A DNA stretch of 64,000 nucleotides from contig NZ_MWUM01000006.1 of assembly GCF_002028455.1 (NCBI RefSeq), forward strand, positions 124,001 through 188,000, in the 5' to 3' direction. Shown here piece after piece: positions 35,291-44,337 of the stretch. Origin of the DNA: Zoogloea sp. LCSB751. GTDB taxonomy: Bacteria > Pseudomonadota > Gammaproteobacteria > Burkholderiales > Rhodocyclaceae. The position numbers were made by a program, and so were the translations under genes. The notes under the pieces are model-generated. The model ran no database searches. It was not told where the DNA came from and saw nothing but the letters and a program-made list of their open reading frames with translations. Every line of letters starts with the position of its first letter. The first letter of the stretch is position 1.

Positions 35291-36223
35291 TCAGGCTCGA
35301 TCAGCGACCCGCTCGCCCAACAGGCCGGTAGGCCGGAAGATGAGCACGATGCCGAGGATCATGAAGGCGAAGATGTCCTGGTAACTGGAATTCAGGAAGC
35401 CGAAGCTCATGTCCTCGATGTAGCCGGCGCCAATGGACTCCACCAGGCCCAGCACCAGTCCGCCGAGCATCGCTCCGCCCAGGTTGCCGATGCCGCCGAG
35501 CACCGCCGCGGTGAAGGCCTTGAGGCCGGGCATGAAGCCCATCGCGTAGTGGGCGATGCCGTAGTTGGACGAGAACATCACACCGGCCACTGCCGCCAAC
35601 GCGGAACCGATGATGAAGGTGGCAGCGATGATCTTGTTGGTGTCCACGCCCATCAGGCTGGCCACCTTGTGGTTCTCGGCAGTGGCGCGCATCGCGCGGC
35701 CGAGGCGGGTTTTGTTGACGAGCAGCATCAACGCCATCATCAGCAGGGCCGACACCACCAGGATGGCGATCTGCACCGGCGTGATGAAGACCCCGGCCAC
35801 CGGCTCCAGCGGCGTGGTGGACACCAGTTGCGGAAAGGTATGGTAGTTGCGGCCCCAGATGATCATCGCGATCGTCTGCAGCAGGAAGGAGACGCCGATG
35901 GCGGTGATCAGCGGAGCCAGCCGCGGCGCGTTGCGCAGGCGGCGGTAGGCGGTACGTTCGATGGTGTAGCCGAGCACCATGCACACCAGCACGGAGACCG
36001 AGAGGCCCGCGAGCAGCGTCGGCACCAGGCCGAGTTCGGGCGCGTGGGTCTGGATCAGGCGGATCGCCTCGAGGGCGACCAGCGCGCCGACCATCAGCAC
36101 GTCGCCGTGGGCAAAATTGATCAGCCCGAGAATGCCATAGACCATCGTGTAGCCGAGGGCGACCAGCGCATACACGCTGCCCACGACGAGGCCATTCACG
36201 GTTTGTTGAAGGAGGGTTTCCAT
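35291..36223 (-). CDS. livH: LivH permease
   Basis: Membrane permease of the LIV transporter, 310 residues. It begins with the typical ETLLQQTVNGLVVGSVYALVALGYTMVYGILGLINFAHG region, here described by position (residues 2-40), and has about eight membrane segments and the EAA-like loop RATAENHKVASLMGVD. ATG at 36223. The gap to livJ upstream holds the second copy of the dispersed palindromic repeat. Confidence 0.94.
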   Translation of the reverse strand: METLLQQTVNGLVVGSVYALVALGYTMVYGILGLINFAHGDVLMVGALVALEAIRLIQTHAPELGLVPTLLAGLSVSVLVCMVLGYTIERTAYRRLRNAPRLAPLITAIGVSFLLQTIAMIIWGRNYHTFPQLVSTTPLEPVAGVFITPVQIAILVVSALLMMALMLLVNKTRLGRAMRATAENHKVASLMGVDTNKIIAATFIIGSALAAVAGVMFSSNYGIAHYAMGFMPGLKAFTAAVLGGIGNLGGAMLGGLVLGLVESIGAGYIEDMSFGFLNSSYQDIFAFMILGIVLIFRPTGLLGERVADRA

Positions 36224-36267
36224 TAAAGGTGATGCACAGCAAAGTGAAGAAAGGGAAAGCCCCCCAT

Positions 36268-36356
36268 GGGGGCGAATTCATTCGCCCCCAGACGTGAAAC
36301 GCAGTACCGGCGCGGAGTGGTCAAACACAGCGCGCAGGGCGAATGAATTCGCCCCC
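36268..36356. repeat. Dispersed palindromic repeat, copy 2
   Basis: A 20-bp sequence (36268-36287) is perfectly matched by its reverse complement (36337-36356) 49 bp later. The same core occurs at 27973-28039. It lies between livJ and livH and could form a long stem in the operon mRNA that lowers readthrough from the binding-protein genes to the permeases. Confidence 0.7.
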
Positions 36357-36408
36357 ACACATATGCCCCCGCACGGACTCGCCCCCACGGGGCTGGTGCC
36401 GAAGCGGA

Positions 36409-37521
36409 TTACTGCACGGCCTCCCACTTGCCGGCCTTGAACTGGTAGACGGTGACCGCACCGTCCTTGATGTCGCCCTTGGCATCAAAGGCGACGGTGC
36501 CGATCACGCCGGGGAAATTCACCTTCGAGATGAAGGCACCGTACTTGGCCGGGTCAGCGCTGTTGGCAGCCTTCATCGCCTCGATGATCGCCGCGGTGGC
36601 GTCGTAGGAATACGGCGCGTAGATCTGCACGTCGGTGTTGAAGCGCTTCTTGAAGCGGGCATTGAAGTCCTTGCCGCCCGGCATCTTGTCCAGCGGCAGA
36701 CCGGGCTGGGTGCAGTAGGCGTGGCTGCCGATCGCCCCGCCGGCCAGCTTGATGATCTCGCCGGTACAGCCGCCGTCGCCGGTGATGAACCTGGCGGTGA
36801 TGCCAAGCTGCTTGATCTGCTTGAGCATCGGACCACCCTGGGTGTCCATGCCGCTATAGACGATCACGTCCGGGTTCTGGGCCTTGATGCGGGTCAGGAT
36901 GGCCAGGAAGTCGGTGGCCTTGTCGCTGGTAAATTCACGCCCGGTCAGCGTGCCCCCCGCCGCCTTGACGGCCTTGTCCACTTCGTCGGCGAGGCCCTGA
37001 CCGTAGGCCGTGCGGTCGTCGATCAAGGCGACCCGCTTGCCCAGCTTGGTGGCGGCGTAGCGGCCGATGGCCTGGCCCTGCTGCACATCGTTGGCGATGG
37101 TGCGGAAGGCGCCCTTGAAGCCCTGCTGGGTCAGCTTGGGGTTGGTGGAGGCCGGCGACACCTGCGGCAGGCCGGCTTCGTTGTAGATCCGCGAGGCGGG
37201 GATGGAAGCACCGGAATTCAGGTGGCCGATGACGCCCTTCACACCGCTGTCTGCCAGGCGCTGGGCCACCGTGGTGGCGGTCTTCGGGTCGGCCTGGTCG
37301 TCCTCGGCCTGCACCTCGAACTTCACCTTCTTGCCGCCCAAGGTAACGCCCTTGGCGTTGTACTCCTCGATGGCCAGGCGCACGCCGTTCTCGATGTCTT
37401 TGCCCAGGTGGGCCTGGGTGCCGGTCAGCGGCGCAGCGGTGCCGAGCTTGACGACTTCCTGGGCGTAGGCACCGGATGCACCAAGACCGAGCACGGCAAG
37501 GGCGACAAGGGTGTGTTTCAT
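36409..37521 (-). CDS. livJ: LivJ/BraC-type periplasmic binding protein, copy 1
   Basis: Periplasmic amino acid receptor of 370 residues with a signal peptide (residues 1-21, cleaved after AYA). The Peripla_BP_6 fold is clear: an N-terminal lobe with AAPLTG, the GVIGHLNSGASIPAS segment that contacts the ligand carboxyl and amino groups, and a C-terminal lobe with APYSYDATAAIIEA. It delivers branched-chain or related amino acids to LivHM. A second, similar gene lies directly upstream. Confidence 0.93.
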   Translation of the reverse strand: MKHTLVALAVLGLGASGAYAQEVVKLGTAAPLTGTQAHLGKDIENGVRLAIEEYNAKGVTLGGKKVKFEVQAEDDQADPKTATTVAQRLADSGVKGVIGHLNSGASIPASRIYNEAGLPQVSPASTNPKLTQQGFKGAFRTIANDVQQGQAIGRYAATKLGKRVALIDDRTAYGQGLADEVDKAVKAAGGTLTGREFTSDKATDFLAILTRIKAQNPDVIVYSGMDTQGGPMLKQIKQLGITARFITGDGGCTGEIIKLAGGAIGSHAYCTQPGLPLDKMPGGKDFNARFKKRFNTDVQIYAPYSYDATAAIIEAMKAANSADPAKYGAFISKVNFPGVIGTVAFDAKGDIKDGAVTVYQFKAGKWEAVQ

Positions 37522-37576
37522 GCGGTTTTCTCCTCTGATTTATCTGGTGTGCAAAAACAAGCAACTTCGGGGCCGA

Positions 37577-38701
37577 TCAGTTGCGGGGCTCCCAGCGCCC
37601 CGACTTGAACTGGTACAGGGTCACACCGCCTTCGCGGCTGTCGCCGCTGGCGTCGAAGGCGACATTGCCGGTGACTCCCTTGAAAGCGATCTTCTGCAAT
37701 TGCGGCAGGTAACGCGCCGGCTCCGCGGAATTGGCCTGCTTCATCGCTTCGACCAGTGCGATCGTGGCATCGTAGCTGTAGGGCGCGTACAACTGGACCG
37801 GAATATTGAAGCGCGCCTTGAAGCGCTCGTTGAACTGCTTGCCACCGGGCATCCGCTCCATCGGGATGCCGGCCTTGGTGCAATACACGTCCTCACTGAC
37901 CGCCGCACCGGAGATCTTGATCATCTCGGCAGTACACACACCGTCGCCGCCGAGGTACTTGGCGTTGATGCCGAGCTGCTTCATCTGCTTGAGGAGCGGC
38001 GCCCCCTGGGCGTCCATACCGCCGTAGAAGATCGCATCGGGTTGGGCCGCCTTCAGCTTTGTCAGGATGGACGCAAAATCGGTCGCCTTGTCGGTCGTGA
38101 ACTCCCGCCCCACCAGCGCCAGGCCACGGCGCTTGAGGCTGTCCACCACCGCATCGGCCAGCCCCTGGCCGTAGGCGGTACGATCGTCGATGACGGCAAT
38201 GCGCTTCGCCTTCAGCACATCGGCAGCGAAACCGACCATCGCCGCCCCCTGCTGGAGATCGTTGGCGATAACCCGGTAAGTCGTGCGGTAGCCTTGCTGG
38301 GTCAGCTTGGGACTGGTGGACGACGGTGTGATCGCCGGGATACCGGCCTGTTCGTAGATGCGCGAGGCGGGAATCGATGCTCCCGAGGTAACGTGCCCGA
38401 CCACCCCCTTCACGCCGGCATCGGCGAGGCGCTGGGCCACCGTGGTGGCGGTACGCGGATCGCCCTGATCGTCCTCGGCAAGCAGCTCGAAACGCACCTT
38501 CTGCCCACCGAGCACCACACCCCTGGCGTTGGCGTCATCGAGGGCCAGCTGGGCGCCGTACTGCTCGTCCTTGCCCACATGGGCGATCGGCCCGGTCAGC
38601 GGGCCGGCGAAACCGATCTTCACGACCGTGTCGGCCCATGCCCCCGTACCGGCCGACATCGCCAGACCAGCCAGGACCCACATCATCGCGTTCCGTTTCA
38701 A
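37577..38701 (-). CDS. LivJ/BraC-type binding protein, copy 2, TTG start
   Basis: Paralogue of the next gene, 374 residues, also with a signal peptide and the GVVGHVTSGASIPAS ligand segment. The start is chosen as TTG at 38701, giving MKRNAMMWVLAG, because GGAGGA lies 7 bases before it; an ATG two codons into the hydrophobic part would leave no positive n-region, and the longer frame to 38923 is unsupported. The conserved ligand-contact segment suggests similar specificity. Two receptors with one permease set would widen the substrate range. Confidence 0.9.
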   Translation of the reverse strand: MKRNAMMWVLAGLAMSAGTGAWADTVVKIGFAGPLTGPIAHVGKDEQYGAQLALDDANARGVVLGGQKVRFELLAEDDQGDPRTATTVAQRLADAGVKGVVGHVTSGASIPASRIYEQAGIPAITPSSTSPKLTQQGYRTTYRVIANDLQQGAAMVGFAADVLKAKRIAVIDDRTAYGQGLADAVVDSLKRRGLALVGREFTTDKATDFASILTKLKAAQPDAIFYGGMDAQGAPLLKQMKQLGINAKYLGGDGVCTAEMIKISGAAVSEDVYCTKAGIPMERMPGGKQFNERFKARFNIPVQLYAPYSYDATIALVEAMKQANSAEPARYLPQLQKIAFKGVTGNVAFDASGDSREGGVTLYQFKSGRWEPRN

Positions 38702-38822
38702 CAGTCCATCCTCCGCCAAGTTCTTCGTGCCAGAATCGACCGGCAAGCCCCGGTCGCACTGGGGAAGGATTGTAACCAAGCCCGGCCGCTTTAACCGGAA
38801 ACGGGCAGATATGGAGCCCCCG

Positions 38823-39305
38823 ATGCGCCAACTGATCGCCCTTTTGCTCGGAACCCTGGCCGCTCTCGGCCTGGCCGGCTGCGACGCCGCCAACATGACA
38901 GACCTCAAGCCCGGCGTGTCCACCGGCTACGACGTGCGGGCCAAGCTGGGGCAGCCCGGCATCGAGTGGCGCAACGAGGACGGCAGCGTGACCTGGGAAT
39001 ACACCCGCCAGCCCGAGGGCACCGAGTGCTTCATGGCCACCATCGGCCCGGACAACATCCTGCGCAGCCTCGAGAACGTGCTGACCCCGGAGAACTTCGC
39101 GCGAGTGCAACCCGGCTGGACCCGCGACCAGGTCCGCCGCCTGCTCGGCAAGCCGCGCAGCATCCAGAAATTCGCGCTGAAGAAGGAAGAAGTCTGGGAT
39201 TGGCGCCTGCCTCCGGAATTCAATGCGGCGATTTTTTTCAATATCCATTTCGACCAGCATGGCGTCGTGACCGGTACCAGCCGCAGCACCGAGGTACGTG
39301 GATAG
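38823..39305 (+). CDS. BamE/SmpA-like lipoprotein
   Basis: A 160-residue lipoprotein with a lipobox LAGC (Cys at about residue 20) and two repeats of the SmpA/OmlA fold, each containing the L-x-PG-x-S/T-x2-DV/QVRxxLG pattern (about residues 28-45 and 93-110). Such domains help assemble outer-membrane proteins, but this duplicated form is distinct from BamE itself. The ATG at 38823 has GGAG 6 bases before it; an in-frame ATG at 38811 lacks one. Confidence 0.8.
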   Translation: MRQLIALLLGTLAALGLAGCDAANMTDLKPGVSTGYDVRAKLGQPGIEWRNEDGSVTWEYTRQPEGTECFMATIGPDNILRSLENVLTPENFARVQPGWTRDQVRRLLGKPRSIQKFALKKEEVWDWRLPPEFNAAIFFNIHFDQHGVVTGTSRSTEVRG

Positions 39306-39427
39306 GGATAAAGCTATATGAAGGAAATGGTTTTTTTGGAAAAATCGGCCATCATGTGACGATAGCCCTTCAGCATTGCAACCCAGATCCGTTATAAACG
39401 CGCACTGTCCCTGCCCCGGAGCCCCCC

Positions 39428-41254
39428 GTGCGCAACAACCAGCCTGTCACACAGAACGAATACGCCATCCCCGATGGAGCGGCGATCATCAGCCGCACCG
39501 ACCGGGACGGCAAGATCACCGACTGCAACGGCGAGTTCCTCGCCGCCAGCGGCTTCAGCTACGCTGAGCTCATCGGTCAGCCGCACAACATCGTCCGTCA
39601 CCCCGACATGCCCTCCGAGGCTTATCGAGACATGTGGGACACCCTGCTCCGCGGCCGCCCGTGGAGCGGCATCGTCAAGAACCGCCGCAAGAACGGCGAC
39701 TTCTACTGGGTCAAGGCCACCGCCACGCCGCTCGCCGATGGCTCCGGCTACATGTCCGTGCGCATCAAGGCCACCCGCAGCGAAATCTCGGGCGCCGAAG
39801 CCCTCTACGTTCAGATGCGGCGCGACCCCTCCATCCGGCTGCAGGAAGGACGCCTCGCCCCCCACGGCCTGGGCGCACTGGCGCAGCGGGTCGTACCGGC
39901 CCTCGGCATCAGCACCCGCATCTATCTGCTCACCGCCTTCGTGGCAGCCATCGGCGCCGGTTTCGGCACCGTCGGGCTCAACCATGCGGCTCAGGCCCGC
40001 GATGCGCAGAAGGGCAGCCAGGCCGCTCACGCCGACATTGCACAACAGGTATCGGCCCTGGGCGCTCAACTACGCGCCGGCGGCAGCGCCGATACCGGAC
40101 CACTGGATCAACTGGACGTGGCCCTGCGACGCCAAGGCGAGACGTCCCAAGCCGAAGTCACCCGCGCCGAAGCCCGCTACCAGACCTTCCTGCAACTGTT
40201 CGTCGGCCTCGGTGCCGTCGGTCTGGTGGCCGCCGTGCTGGGCGCCACCGCGCTGACCCGCCGCCTGCGTCAGTCCATCGAGGCCGGCAAGGGCGTTGCC
40301 GAGGCCATCGCCGCCGGCAACCTGCTGCAGCCATTGCCCCACGCCGGCAACGACGAACTGGGCGCCTTGATCGTCCATCTGGCCGTCATGCGCAACAACC
40401 TGCACGAGCTGATCGCCTCGATCCGCAACCAGGTCAACGCCCTGCTCACCAACGCCCGCCAGCTCAGCCAGACCGCCGGTGACACCCACCGGCTCGCCGA
40501 AGAACAATCCGAATCGGCCTCGGCGATGGCCGCCGCCGTGGAGGAACTGTCGGTCTCCATCGACCACATCGGCGACCACGCCCGCGAATCGCGGGAACTC
40601 TCGGAAGGCTCCGGCAGCCAGGCCAGCAGCGGCGCCGGCGTCATCGCCGCCGCGGCCGGCGAGATGCGGGCGATTGCCGAATCGGTGAACGTGTCGGCCA
40701 GTTCGGTGCGCGACCTCGAAAGCCTGTCCGGCGACATCTCGATGATCGTCGGCGTCATCCGCGACATCGCCGACCAGACCAACCTGCTCGCCCTCAATGC
40801 GGCCATCGAGGCCGCCCGGGCCGGTGAATCGGGGCGCGGCTTCGCGGTGGTGGCCGACGAAGTGCGCAAGCTGGCCGAGCGCACCGCCAACTCCACCGCC
40901 GAGATCACCTCCATGATCGAGCGCATCCAGAGTGCGACCCGCGGTGCGGCCGACGACATGGAGGCCGGCGTCACGCGGGTGGCCCGCGGCGTTTCCCTCG
41001 CCGACGAGGCCGGTGCCACCGTCGGCAGCATCCAGGACAGCACCCAGAGGGTGCTCGCCTCGGTGGCCGGCATCACCCTGGGCCTCGAGGAGCAATCGAC
41101 CGCCGCGCGGGACATTGCCCAGCGGGTCGAGCGCATCGCCGGCGCCTCCGAATCCAATGCGGCCAGTGCTGCCACGCTGACCCGTGCGGCGGGCGAACTG
41201 GCCGAACTGTCGCGCCAGCTGGAAGTAGTGTCGGGACGCTTCCGGATCGCCTGA
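39428..41254 (+). CDS. Aer-like PAS chemoreceptor (methyl-accepting protein)
   Basis: A chemotaxis receptor of 608 residues starting at GTG 39428. An N-terminal PAS domain (about residues 15-120) has the Aer-type [21 protein letters not shown] start and NIVRHPDMP, consistent with FAD binding and redox or oxygen sensing. Two membrane segments (about 150-172 and 255-276) follow with a HAMP-like part, then the methyl-accepting domain with its conserved hairpin ([16 protein letters not shown], about residues 450-470). It links energy state to the flagellar motor through CheA/CheW. No che genes are nearby, so it is a solitary receptor. Confidence 0.93.
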   Translation: MRNNQPVTQNEYAIPDGAAIISRTDRDGKITDCNGEFLAASGFSYAELIGQPHNIVRHPDMPSEAYRDMWDTLLRGRPWSGIVKNRRKNGDFYWVKATATPLADGSGYMSVRIKATRSEISGAEALYVQMRRDPSIRLQEGRLAPHGLGALAQRVVPALGISTRIYLLTAFVAAIGAGFGTVGLNHAAQARDAQKGSQAAHADIAQQVSALGAQLRAGGSADTGPLDQLDVALRRQGETSQAEVTRAEARYQTFLQLFVGLGAVGLVAAVLGATALTRRLRQSIEAGKGVAEAIAAGNLLQPLPHAGNDELGALIVHLAVMRNNLHELIASIRNQVNALLTNARQLSQTAGDTHRLAEEQSESASAMAAAVEELSVSIDHIGDHARESRELSEGSGSQASSGAGVIAAAAGEMRAIAESVNVSASSVRDLESLSGDISMIVGVIRDIADQTNLLALNAAIEAARAGESGRGFAVVADEVRKLAERTANSTAEITSMIERIQSATRGAADDMEAGVTRVARGVSLADEAGATVGSIQDSTQRVLASVAGITLGLEEQSTAARDIAQRVERIAGASESNAASAATLTRAAGELAELSRQLEVVSGRFRIA

Positions 41255-41413
41255 TGGAACAGCGGGTGCTCCAGCGTGCACATTGCATGGAGCACCTGTA
41301 TCGAATATGAACACTTCGCCAGCCTGCCCATCGCACTGCACAAAAATTAAACAGATCCACCAAGCCACTGATAAACAAGGCGTTTGACCTCATAACCGGG
41401 ACTGATCCGGTGC

Positions 41414-41429
41414 TGGCATGACCCCTGCT
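41414..41429 (+). promoter_or_regulatory. Sigma54 promoter of the aldehyde dehydrogenase
   Basis: TGGCATG-ACCC-CTGCT matches the sigma54 -24/-12 consensus (TGGCACG-N4-TTGCW) with the GG and GC pairs exactly spaced. It lies 57 bp before the dehydrogenase ATG. An enhancer-binding activator of AcoR/ExaE type would be expected, but none is next to it. Confidence 0.75.
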
Positions 41430-41486
41430 GAATAAGGTTCAGCGCTGCACGAAGCGTTTTCGAACCGACACCAGGAGGAGATACCC

Positions 41487-43007
41487 ATGCTGTACGCACT
41501 GCCCGGCTCTGCCGACGCCAAGGTCCAATACAAGTCCAAGTACGACAACTTCATCGGCGGCAAGTGGGTCGCTCCGGTCAGGGGCGAATACTTCGATGTC
41601 ATCACCCCGATCACCGGCAAGGCCTACACCCAGGCAGCCCGCTCCGGCGCCGAAGACGTGGAACTGGCCCTGGACGCCGCCCACGCTGCCGCCGACAAGT
41701 TCGGCCGCACCCCGGCCGCCGATCGCGCCAACCTGCTGCTGAAGATCGCCGACCGCCTGGAAGCCAACATCGAGAAGCTGGCTTACGCCGAAACCGTCGA
41801 TAACGGCAAGGCCATCCGCGAAACCCTGAACGCCGACATCCCGCTGGCTGTCGACCACTTCCGCTACTTCGCCGGTTGCCTGCGCGCCCAGGAAGGCGGC
41901 ATCTCCGAGATCGACGAAAACACCGTCGCCTACCACTTCCATGAGCCCCTGGGCGTCGTCGGCCAGATCATCCCCTGGAACTTCCCGATCCTGATGGCCG
42001 CCTGGAAGCTGGCCCCCGCCATCGGCGCCGGCAACTGCGTGGTCCTGAAGCCGGCCGAGTCCACCCCGATCTCCATCCTGATCCTGGCCGAGCTGATCGC
42101 CGACCTGCTGCCCCCGGGCGTACTGAACATCGTCAATGGCTACGGCCGCGAAGCCGGCATGCCGCTGGCCACCAGCCGCCGCATCGCCAAGATCGCCTTC
42201 ACCGGCTCCACCGCCACCGGCCGCGTGATCGCCCAGGCCGCCGCCACCAGCCTGATTCCCGCCACCCTGGAGCTGGGCGGCAAGTCCCCCAACATCTTCT
42301 TCGAAGACATCATGGCGGCCGACGATGCCTTCCTCGACAAAGCTGTCGAAGGCATGGTGCTGTTCGCCTTCAACCAGGGCGAAGTGTGTACCTGCCCGTC
42401 CCGCGCGCTGATCCAGGAGTCGATCTACGACCGCTTCATGGAAAAGGTGCTGGCCCGCGTCAAGGCCATCAAGCAGCTCAGCCCGCTGGATACCGACAGC
42501 ATGATGGGCGCCCAGGCCTCCCAGGACCAGCTGAACAAGATCATGTCCTACATGGAAATCGGTCGCCAAGAAGGCGCCGAGTGCCTGGTCGGCGGCGATC
42601 GCACCCACATGAACGGGGACCTGGCCGGCGGCTACTACATCCAGCCGACCCTCTTCAAGGGCCACAACAAGATGCGCGTGTTCCAGGAAGAGATCTTCGG
42701 ACCGGTGCTGGCCGTGACCACCTTCAAGGACGAAGCCGAAGCCCTCGAAATCGCCAACGACACCCCCTACGGCCTTGGCGCCGGCGTGTGGAGCCGTGAC
42801 GGCAGCCGTGCCTACCGCATGGGCCGCAACATCAAGGCCGGTCGCGTATGGACCAACTGCTACCACGCCTACCCGGCCCACGCCACCTTCGGCGGCTACA
42901 AGGAATCCGGCATCGGCCGCGAAACCCACAAGATGATGCTCGACCACTATCAGCAGACCAAGAACCTGCTGGTCAGCTACAGCCCGAACGCGCTGGGCTT
43001 CTTCTGA
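41487..43007 (+). CDS. exaC: Acetaldehyde/aldehyde dehydrogenase (ExaC/AcoD type)
   Basis: NAD-dependent aldehyde dehydrogenase of 506 residues that oxidises acetaldehyde to acetate. Seen: the LELGGKSPN motif (catalytic Glu), the [12 protein letters not shown] motif (catalytic Cys), [12 protein letters not shown] in the cofactor domain, and the length and N-terminus of the AcoD/ExaC group used in ethanol and acetoin breakdown. AGGAGGAG precedes the ATG and a sigma54 promoter lies upstream. The DUF779 gene follows after a terminator, an arrangement recurrent for this enzyme. Confidence 0.94.
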   Translation: MLYALPGSADAKVQYKSKYDNFIGGKWVAPVRGEYFDVITPITGKAYTQAARSGAEDVELALDAAHAAADKFGRTPAADRANLLLKIADRLEANIEKLAYAETVDNGKAIRETLNADIPLAVDHFRYFAGCLRAQEGGISEIDENTVAYHFHEPLGVVGQIIPWNFPILMAAWKLAPAIGAGNCVVLKPAESTPISILILAELIADLLPPGVLNIVNGYGREAGMPLATSRRIAKIAFTGSTATGRVIAQAAATSLIPATLELGGKSPNIFFEDIMAADDAFLDKAVEGMVLFAFNQGEVCTCPSRALIQESIYDRFMEKVLARVKAIKQLSPLDTDSMMGAQASQDQLNKIMSYMEIGRQEGAECLVGGDRTHMNGDLAGGYYIQPTLFKGHNKMRVFQEEIFGPVLAVTTFKDEAEALEIANDTPYGLGAGVWSRDGSRAYRMGRNIKAGRVWTNCYHAYPAHATFGGYKESGIGRETHKMMLDHYQQTKNLLVSYSPNALGFF

Positions 43008-43038
43008 TTCCAGAGCTTCACGAGTAAGGCAAGGTGTT

Positions 43039-43067
43039 ACGGGGCGGATCTCTCGCCCCGTTTTTTT
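43039..43067 (+). terminator. Intrinsic terminator between exaC and DUF779
   Basis: The stem ACGGGGCG/CGCCCCGT (43039-43061) is followed by seven T residues ending at 43067. It sits inside the exaC-DUF779 unit, so it probably attenuates the second gene rather than ending the operon absolutely. Confidence 0.85.
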
Positions 43068-43088
43068 CGCCCTCAGGAAAGCACGAAC

Positions 43089-43457
43089 ATGACCGAACGC
43101 ATCGTGGCCACCGACGCCGCCAATCAATACATCGACGAACTGCGCGCAGAACATGGTCCGCTGATGTTCCTGCTGTCCGGCGGCTGCTGTGACGGCAGCG
43201 TGCCCAACTGCTACAAGGTCGGCGAGGTCGTCCCCGGCCAGACCATGCTCAAGCTGGGCGCGGTCAATGGCGCGGATTTCTACCTGGGACACCAGGAATT
43301 CCAGTACTACGAGAACAGCCAGCTGACCCTCGACGTGCAGCCGGGCAACGGCGGCGACTTCTCCCTCGACTGCGGCCGCGGCAAGGCCTTCTTCACCCAC
43401 TCCCGCCCGTTCACCGACGACGAGCTGCCCAGCGTGCGCCCCGTCAGCACCGACTGA
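43089..43457 (+). CDS. DUF779 protein, partner of acetaldehyde dehydrogenase
   Basis: A 122-residue protein of the DUF779 family. It shows the SGGCCDGSVPNC cluster (four Cys), the KVGEVVPG strand and the DCGRGKAFFTHSRPF C-terminus. DUF779 genes lie next to acetaldehyde dehydrogenase in many proteobacteria, but the molecular role is not established; a metal or cofactor role is suggested by the Cys cluster. AGGAAAG lies 7 bases upstream. Confidence 0.9.
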   Translation: MTERIVATDAANQYIDELRAEHGPLMFLLSGGCCDGSVPNCYKVGEVVPGQTMLKLGAVNGADFYLGHQEFQYYENSQLTLDVQPGNGGDFSLDCGRGKAFFTHSRPFTDDELPSVRPVSTD

Positions 43458-43467
43458 AAGCGGGACG

Positions 43468-43496
43468 AAAAAAAGCGCCCCCGCCAGCGGGAGCGC
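43468..43496 (-). terminator. Intrinsic terminator of the ExbB/DUF2149 operon
   Basis: Read on the minus strand, a GC-rich stem (43496-43475) is followed by a run of seven T residues (A on the plus strand, 43468-43474). It closes the minus-strand operon that ends at 43510. Confidence 0.8.
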
Positions 43497-43509
43497 ACAG
43501 ATCAGCCAG

Positions 43510-43824
43510 TCATTCCGGAACGTACACCAGCGAACCATCCGGCATCCGGTAGGCAATGCCGGCCTTGACCCCCTGGCCGGTCGACGCCGCGGCACCATCG
43601 CCGCGGAAACGCTCGATCTTCTTCCCGTTCTTGACGACGATCTCCATGTCCGGCGTACCGGCATCGCGGATCACCGTCACCTGCCCGGCATCGAAGACGT
43701 TCACCGGACTGCGCGCCACCGCCAGCAGCAGCGCGGCGATCAGCACCAGAAAGACGTCCACCAGATTAACCACCGACAGCAGCGGATCGTCGTCCTCGCC
43801 GGCATCGTGCAGACGCCATTTCAT
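43510..43824 (-). CDS. DUF2149 / ExbD-like membrane protein
   Basis: A 104-residue protein with one N-terminal membrane segment (about residues 20-38, in NLVDVFLVLIAALLLAVA) and a soluble C-terminal domain. This is the DUF2149 family, which resembles ExbD/TolR and travels with MotA/TolQ/ExbB-like proteins. The upstream gene overlaps by 4 bp (ATGA), so the two form a proton-driven motor pair. What it energises here is not shown. Confidence 0.85.
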   Translation of the reverse strand: MKWRLHDAGEDDDPLLSVVNLVDVFLVLIAALLLAVARSPVNVFDAGQVTVIRDAGTPDMEIVVKNGKKIERFRGDGAAASTGQGVKAGIAYRMPDGSLVYVPE

Positions 43825-44333
43825 CGCGCGCCCTCCATGGTCGCAGGGCTGGCCGCCGGCAAACCCTTCTCGACGGCCAGCAGATCCGTCGCATACCAGC
43901 GCCGCCGCACGCTGTGCGCCCAGAAGGTGAGCGCCGCCGCGATGAGGGCCAGGATCACCGCCGAGAAGGCCACCATCAGGCTGCGTGACACGTCGGCCAG
44001 CTGCCCGTCGCCAAGCGCCTTGAGGGCCGGCCCCATCGGGATCATCGTCGCTACCAGGCCGAGCATCGGCGCCACCCGCGTGGCGATGCGGGAGACTTCC
44101 AGGCGCTGGCTGGCCAGCGCCTCCAGCTCGGCGATATCGAGCGCAGGATTGGCGCGGTGCATTTCGACCAGCTCGAAGCCGGCATCCGCGCCCAGCCGCC
44201 GTTGCCAGGCCTGCCACAGGAAGGCCCCGCAGGCGTGGAAGGCGTACAGGAACAGCGCCGCAATGGCGAGCAGCACCGGCGCCAGGAAGAGCTGACTGGC
44301 GTCGTACATCAGGATTTCGAGATTGGCATTCAT
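43821..44333 (-). CDS. MotA/TolQ/ExbB-family proton channel
   Basis: A 170-residue ExbB/TolQ-type protein with three membrane segments (about residues 16-40, 85-108 and 118-140), the first preceded by MYDASQ. The MLGLVATMIPMGPALKAL motif in the second segment is typical of the family. It is co-translated with the DUF2149 gene and sits 4 bp after the Sel1-repeat gene. Cargo could be metal or cobalamin uptake, or surface export; nothing decides it. Confidence 0.88.
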   Translation of the reverse strand: MNANLEILMYDASQLFLAPVLLAIAALFLYAFHACGAFLWQAWQRRLGADAGFELVEMHRANPALDIAELEALASQRLEVSRIATRVAPMLGLVATMIPMGPALKALGDGQLADVSRSLMVAFSAVILALIAAALTFWAHSVRRRWYATDLLAVEKGLPAASPATMEGAR

Positions 44334-44337
44334 CGTT

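Noticed and set aside
41439..43664. Minus-strand frame opposite exaC/DUF779
   Set aside because: Gly/Val/His/Asp-rich shadow of the dehydrogenase; the plus strand has motifs, ribosome sites and terminator.
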